Shown here: positions 63,711 to 64,000 of the stretch, one piece after another
Layout of the letters: every line of letters begins with the position of its first letter
Numbering within the stretch: position 1 is the stretch's first letter
Assembly (NCBI GenBank): GCA_037953625.1
Contig: CM075651.1
Location: 108,873,001 to 108,937,000, forward strand
Origin: Crotalaria pallida
Lineage: Eukaryota; Streptophyta; Magnoliopsida; Fabales; Fabaceae
Direction of reading: 5' to 3'
Length of the DNA stretch: 64,000 nucleotides
Translations under genes and position numbers: made by a program
The notes under the pieces: generated by a model
Databases searched by the model: none
What the model was told of the DNA's origin: nothing
The model's input: the letters and a program-made list of their open reading frames with translations, nothing else

Positions 63711-64000
63711 GATTATGCAGTCAGTCCATTAAAACAAGAGTTTTAACAACTCATTTTCTTCCTTTCTCAAATCTAACCCAAACTCAATATGCACAAAGTT
63801 CATATGCCTTAAAACAAACATGTTTACACCCAGAAACACATTCATATTGCATGCATCAAGTTTATGGTATCAAATTGCATGAAAATTCACATAAACACAA
63901 TTTAATACGACAAAACTTAGATTAAGCACTTAAACTCAGAATTAAGCATTGACATAGCTTGCATGCATCCAGATAACATTGCTCAAAACAACAATTGAGC

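Larger units (their letters stand above)
54388..64000 (-). mobile_element. Tekay/Del-like chromovirus LTR element, degenerate, partial
   Basis: Long direct repeats begin TGTAACACTCC at 54388 and at 61633. The first ends GGGTGTTACA at 57786, so the LTR is bounded by TGTAACAC/GTGTTACA. Polypurine tract position, primer site and pol remnants all place the element on the - strand, with the 3' LTR at the left and the 5' LTR leaving the window at the right. The interior is only 3,846 bp and has no intact gene; pol fragments resemble the Tekay/Del chromovirus branch. LTR divergence is about 18 substitutions in 2,346 aligned bp by eye, so the insertion is recent despite the decayed interior. Confidence 0.88.
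61633..64000 (-). repeat. 5' LTR of chromovirus-like element, truncated by window edge
   Basis: 2,368 bp aligning with 54388-56734 with about 18 substitutions, a 3-bp insertion (TTCCACAGTTG), a 17-bp insertion and a 1-bp insertion by eye. It runs off the window before its element-sense start. Confidence 0.93.

Overview
This window is eukaryotic, from a flowering plant and most likely a dicot. Two Ty3/gypsy LTR retrotransposons of plant-specific lineages (an Athila-like element and a Tekay/Del-like chromovirus) sit in and beside a very large AT-rich satellite array. The Athila-like polyprotein resembles those I recall from legumes, but that is memory and I do not assign a species. No host protein-coding gene, rRNA or tRNA gene is supported. 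The setting is repeat heterochromatin; centromeric, pericentromeric or subtelomeric position cannot be decided from sequence alone.

Layout. (1) 1-20256: head-to-tail satellite with a 151-bp monomer, about 134 copies, open at the left edge. (2) 20257-30350: a 10.1-kb Athila-like retrotransposon on the + strand, inserted inside a monomer and flanked by a 5-bp target-site duplication. It has 1.12-kb LTRs, a tRNA-Asp-type primer site, gag and pol broken by two stops and a frameshift, no env-like ORF, and a polypurine tract. (3) 30351-53536: the same satellite resumes in register and orientation, about 153 more copies, and stops abruptly. (4) 53537-54387: 0.85 kb of non-satellite sequence that I do not recognise. 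(5) 54388 to beyond 64000: a second LTR retrotransposon on the - strand. Its 3.4-kb 3' LTR is complete, its 3.85-kb interior carries only pol wreckage (RT and RNase H recognisable), its primer site matches initiator tRNA-Met, and its 5' LTR runs off the right edge.

The satellite is not a simple array. Sequence variants recur at fixed multiples of 151 bp, giving separate higher-order-repeat domains (3-, 4-, 6-, 7-, 8- and 12-mers) along the 43 kb. The monomer also looks built from about five degenerate 30-bp subunits.

The most unusual structure lies in the second element's LTR. Twenty short inverted repeats within 666 bp share a core TC-CCA-GA, but their arm sequences differ and are nearly always matched on both sides. 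The same LTR carries pairs of the palindrome TAACCGGTTA spaced exactly 21 bp centre to centre. The two LTRs are nearly identical although the interior is badly decayed, which suggests a defective, non-autonomous element copied recently by proteins supplied in trans.

All comparisons and counts were made by eye, without alignment or database search.
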